DNA from: Cognatilysobacter claricitrinus | Lineage (GTDB): Bacteria > Pseudomonadota > Gammaproteobacteria > Xanthomonadales > Xanthomonadaceae | NCBI RefSeq assembly: GCF_045866565.1 | Contig: NZ_BAAFZV010000002.1 | Location: forward strand, 868,001 to 932,000 | Length of the DNA: 64,000 bases | Direction of reading: 5' to 3' | Shown: positions 61,306 to 64,000 of the stretch, in pieces | Position numbering within the stretch: the first letter of the stretch is position 1 | Layout of the letters: the number at the start of each line of letters is the position of its first letter | Program-made: the position numbers and the translations under genes | The notes under the pieces: generated by a model | What the model was told of the DNA's origin: nothing | What the model saw: the letters and a program-made list of their open reading frames with translations, nothing else | The model's database searches: none

Positions 61306-61747
61306 GTTCGCCCTCATCCTGCTGGCGGCACTACTCGCGATCGGCAGCGCGACCGCACAGGTCGCCGACCGTCGCCCGCTCCAATTCCACGACGCCGCCG
61401 AGGAAGCGCGCTTTCGCGACCTCACGCACCAGCTGCGCTGCGTGATGTGCCAGAACCAGTCGATCGCCGATTCCGAAGCGCTTATCGCCATCGACCTGCG
61501 TCGCGAAATCCTGCAACTGATGCGCGAAGGTCGAAGCGACGACGAGATCCGCCGCTTCCTCGTCGATCGCTATGGCGAATTCGTGCTGTACAAGCCCGAG
61601 GTTGAACCTTCGACGTGGCTTCTGTGGTTCGGGCCGGTACTGATCCTGCTCGCAGGTGGCGGCATCGTGTGGCGCGTCGCCCGCAACCGCTCGCGCGTCG
61701 GTACCAACGCCGCAAGCACGAGCCCCGAGGACAGCGGCGAATGGTGA
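61298..61747 (+). CDS. ccmH: cytochrome c maturation protein CcmH
   Basis: 149 residues. A signal peptide is followed by the redox motif LRCVMCQNQSIADS and the helix FLVDRYGEFVLYKP, then a C-terminal membrane helix. This is the short CcmH (CcmL/CycL type) with the TPR part as a separate gene, ccmI, immediately downstream. Confidence 0.95.
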   Translation: MRKFALILLAALLAIGSATAQVADRRPLQFHDAAEEARFRDLTHQLRCVMCQNQSIADSEALIAIDLRREILQLMREGRSDDEIRRFLVDRYGEFVLYKPEVEPSTWLLWFGPVLILLAGGGIVWRVARNRSRVGTNAASTSPEDSGEW

Positions 61748-62739
61748 TGTCGAATACGTTCATCGCGACGGCGCTCGCACTGGGCCTCGTCGTGCTGGTT
61801 TTCGCGTTCTGGCCTCTGATCCGGCGACGCCCCATGCTCGGCGGCGTAGTGGCGGGCGCTGCGCTCGTATCGGTCTCCGCGCTGTACCTGTTGGTCGGCA
61901 CGCCAGCGGCGCTCGATCCCGCCAATGTGCGCCCGGTCGACACGCTGTCGTCGGCGGTGGATCGCCTCGAAAGCGAACTCGCACGCAATCCCGCGCAGCC
62001 CGATGGATGGCGACTGCTCGCGGACGCCTACCGCGCCGAAGGCCGCACCGCCGATGTCGTACGCGCGTACACCCAGGCGCTCCGCTACGCGCCGCGCGAT
62101 CCCGACTTGCTCGCACAGGCGGCGGAAGCACGCGCGATCGTGGCGCCCGGTCGCCGTTTCGACGCCGAATCCGTCGCCATGCTGCGCCACGCGCTCGAGA
62201 TCCAGCCCGCGCATCAGCGTTCCCGCTGGTTCCTCGGCGTCGCGCAACGCCAGGCGGGCAATGCCGCCGACGCCGCGGCAACGTGGCAGCCGCTGCTCGC
62301 TGCGGTCGATCCTTCGACCGCCGGTGCGCTTCGCACGCAGATCGACAATGCGCGTCGCGATGCCGGCCTGCCGCCGTTGCCGGAGTCGGCGATTCCGAAG
62401 GCGCGCACATTGACCGTGCGTGTCGACATCGCACCCGCGCTGCGCCAGGGGCTGCCGAGCGACGCGGCCGTATTCGTGCTCGCGCGCGAACCCGGCGGCA
62501 TGCCGATGCCCGTCGCGGCGAAGCGTCTCGCGCTCGCCGATCTTCCCGCGACGGTCGTGCTCTCCGACGCCGACAGCCCGATGCCGACGCGCCGGCTCTC
62601 GCAGCTGCCGCAGGTCGAGATCGTCGCGCGCGTCTCCCGCACCGGCGTCGCCAACGCGCAGACGGGCGATCTTGAGTCGCCTGCGATGCAGGTCGCGTCG
62701 GATGCGAAAACTGCGTTGACGATCGATCACGCGCGCTGA
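61741..62739 (+). CDS. ccmI: CcmI (TPR apocytochrome chaperone)
   Basis: 332 residues. Two N-terminal membrane segments (about 5-22 and 33-52) are followed by TPR repeats (PDGWRLLADAYRAEGRTADVVRAYTQALRYAP; SRWFLGVAQRQAGNAADAAATWQPLL). A C-terminal beta-rich domain typical of CcmI/NrfG fusions (ARTLTVRVDIAPALRQGL, VFVLAREPGG) completes it. It binds apocytochrome c C-termini. ATG 61741 is nine bases after GAGGA and overlaps the ccmH stop; ATG 61747 is possible. Confidence 0.92.
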   Translation: MVMSNTFIATALALGLVVLVFAFWPLIRRRPMLGGVVAGAALVSVSALYLLVGTPAALDPANVRPVDTLSSAVDRLESELARNPAQPDGWRLLADAYRAEGRTADVVRAYTQALRYAPRDPDLLAQAAEARAIVAPGRRFDAESVAMLRHALEIQPAHQRSRWFLGVAQRQAGNAADAAATWQPLLAAVDPSTAGALRTQIDNARRDAGLPPLPESAIPKARTLTVRVDIAPALRQGLPSDAAVFVLAREPGGMPMPVAAKRLALADLPATVVLSDADSPMPTRRLSQLPQVEIVARVSRTGVANAQTGDLESPAMQVASDAKTALTIDHAR

Positions 62740-62792
62740 CATCGCGGCATAGCGGCATAGCGGCATCGTGGGGCCTTCCAACCGGATGAAAC

Positions 62793-62822
62793 AAAAAGCC
62801 CCGCCGAAGCGGGGCTTTTTTT
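62793..62822. terminator. bidirectional rho-independent terminator
   Basis: Stem GCCCCGC/GCGGGGC with loop CGAA, flanked by five A on the left and seven T on the right. It serves both the rightward ccm operon and the leftward ppsA gene, which converge here. Confidence 0.93.
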
Positions 62823-62855
62823 CGACTGCGACGATCGTGGCTTACTTGCCGTCGC

Positions 62856-64000
62856 TTACTTCGCCGCTTTCGCTTTCGCAAGGCGCAGCCACGTATCGAC
62901 CACAGTGTCCGGATTCAGCGACACCGATTCGATGCCCTGCTCCATCAGCCACAGCGCGAGATCGGGGTGATCGCTCGGTCCCTGGCCGCAGATGCCGACA
63001 TACTTGCCCTTCGCGCGCGCAGCCTGGATCGCCATCGACAGCAGCTTCTTCACCGCTGGGTCGCGTTCGTCGAACAGATTGGCGACGATGCCCGAGTCGC
63101 GATCCAGACCCAGCGTCAGCTGCGTAAGATCGTTCGAACCGATCGAGAAGCCGTCGAAGATCTCGAGGAACTCGTCGGCCAGCAGCGCGTTGGACGGCAC
63201 CTCGCACATCATGATGATCTTCAGGCCGTCCTCCCCCTGCACGAGTCCGTTCTTGCGCAGCACCTCGACCACCTTGCGGCCTTCGTCGAGCGTACGCACG
63301 AACGGGATCATGACCCAGCAGTTCTTCAGGCCCATCTCGTTGCGGACCTTGAGTACCGCGCGACACTCGAGCGCGAACGCCGCAGCGAAGCTCGGGTCGA
63401 CATAACGGCTGGCGCCGCGGAAGCCGAGCATCGGGTTCTCTTCGTGCGGCTCGTAGCGCGTGCCGCCGATCAGGTTGGCGTATTCGTTCGACTTGAAGTC
63501 GGACAGGCGCACGATCACCGGATTCGGCGCCACCGACGCCGTGATCGTCGCGATGCCTTCGGCCAGGCGATCAACATAGAAATCGACAGGGCTCGAATAG
63601 CCCGCCATCTTCGCGTCGATCTTCTTCTTCGTCTCAGCGTCCTGGCGGTCGTATTCGAGCAGCGCTTTCGGATGCACGCCGATGTGGCTGGCGATGATCA
63701 TCTCCAGGCGCGCGAGGCCGACGCCCGCGTTCGGCAACATCGCGAAGTCGAATGCGCGCTCGGGATTCGCGACGTTCATCATCACCTTGAGCGGCGCCGG
63801 CGGCATGTGCTCAAGGTCGGCGACATTGCGATCGAACGGCAGCTCGCCGTCGTAGATGAAACCTGTGTCGCCTTCGGCGCAGCTGACCGTGACCTGCTGG
63901 CCGTCCTTGATGGTGTCCAGGGCGTTGCCCGTGCCGACGACCGCAGGAACGCCGAGTTCGCGCGCGATGATCGCGGCATGGCAGGTGCGGCCGCCGCGAT
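62856..64000 (-). CDS. ppsA: phosphoenolpyruvate synthase, C-terminal part (5' end beyond window)
   Basis: 381 complete codons are visible and the frame is open through base 64000. The phosphohistidine loop GGRTCHAAIIARE is at the edge, followed by the PEP/pyruvate-binding TIM barrel (GVGLARLEMIIASHIGVHP, ENPMLGFRGASRY, IMMCEVPSNALLADEFLEIFDGFSIGSNDLTQLTLG, GICGQGPSDHPDLALWL). It makes PEP from pyruvate, ATP and water for gluconeogenesis. All visible catalytic residues (catalytic Cys in GICGQGPSD) are intact. It ends at the shared terminator with the ccm operon. Confidence 0.95.
   Translation of the reverse strand, partial: RGGRTCHAAIIARELGVPAVVGTGNALDTIKDGQQVTVSCAEGDTGFIYDGELPFDRNVADLEHMPPAPLKVMMNVANPERAFDFAMLPNAGVGLARLEMIIASHIGVHPKALLEYDRQDAETKKKIDAKMAGYSSPVDFYVDRLAEGIATITASVAPNPVIVRLSDFKSNEYANLIGGTRYEPHEENPMLGFRGASRYVDPSFAAAFALECRAVLKVRNEMGLKNCWVMIPFVRTLDEGRKVVEVLRKNGLVQGEDGLKIIMMCEVPSNALLADEFLEIFDGFSIGSNDLTQLTLGLDRDSGIVANLFDERDPAVKKLLSMAIQAARAKGKYVGICGQGPSDHPDLALWLMEQGIESVSLNPDTVVDTWLRLAKAKAAK

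Noticed and set aside
62740..62770. Short direct repeats of CATAGCGG/CATCG after ccmI
   Set aside because: Three brief, imperfect units in a gap; too little for a repeat element or CRISPR.

Overview
The window is high-GC DNA from a gammaproteobacterium of the Xanthomonadaceae/Lysobacteraceae type (Lysobacter/Luteimonas-like). The assignment is inferred from gene content: smc-zipA, scpA-scpB-rluB, a complete ccm cytochrome c maturation operon, a PlpD-type patatin autotransporter, a PHB-oligomer hydrolase and many hybrid kinases. I recognise no prophage, insertion sequence, CRISPR array or rRNA gene. Coding is dense and operons are tightly overlapped (ATGA, GTGA, ATGAGTGA junctions).

The left end (1-5.2 kb) holds the 5' part of a long-form Orn/Lys/Arg decarboxylase, a pgaCD pair for poly-N-acetylglucosamine synthesis, and a gene-free stretch with a 28-bp site at 4447-4474 matching the XerCD dif recombination site. 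FtsK-type octamers change orientation at this site: one GGGNAGGG to its left and thirteen CCCTNCCC to its right, with none found in the opposite sense. This end of the window therefore probably lies at the chromosome terminus.

From 5.2 to 18.1 kb, eight genes run leftward: an SUMF1-fold protein, a multipass membrane protein, an outer-membrane beta-barrel, a DUF2092 (LolA-like) protein, a small secreted protein, a PlpD-type phospholipase, an HD-GYP response regulator and a 1626-residue hybrid kinase. From 18.5 to 22.1 kb come a FixL/FixJ-like pair, a receiver-only protein and a duplicated glycine-zipper protein.

From 22.3 to 31.4 kb the rightward genes are a MetX-family acyltransferase (possibly serine O-succinyltransferase) coupled to cysteine dioxygenase, a DUF2214 protein, tRNA-Leu(CAA), a coupled small protein-SulP-PPK2 operon, and a TetR-controlled HlyD/ABC-2 exporter. 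From 31.4 to 42.7 kb are small envelope proteins, zipA-smc, a 6-phosphogluconolactonase, bolA-yciI and scpA-scpB-rluB.

From 42.7 to 53.4 kb is a likely 3-hydroxybutyrate/PHB-oligomer utilisation locus: a lipoprotein oligomer hydrolase, 3-hydroxybutyrate dehydrogenase, a CrbR/ErdR-like regulator, a CrbS/MxtR-like sodium-symporter hybrid kinase, a TonB-dependent receptor and a GntP-family permease. Its two divergent promoter regions share the palindrome-like element GTACGTTCGKAC, a candidate local operator. The right end carries a methionine aminotransferase/omega-amidase pair, a DUF3293 gene, ccmABCDEFGHI and the 3' part of ppsA.
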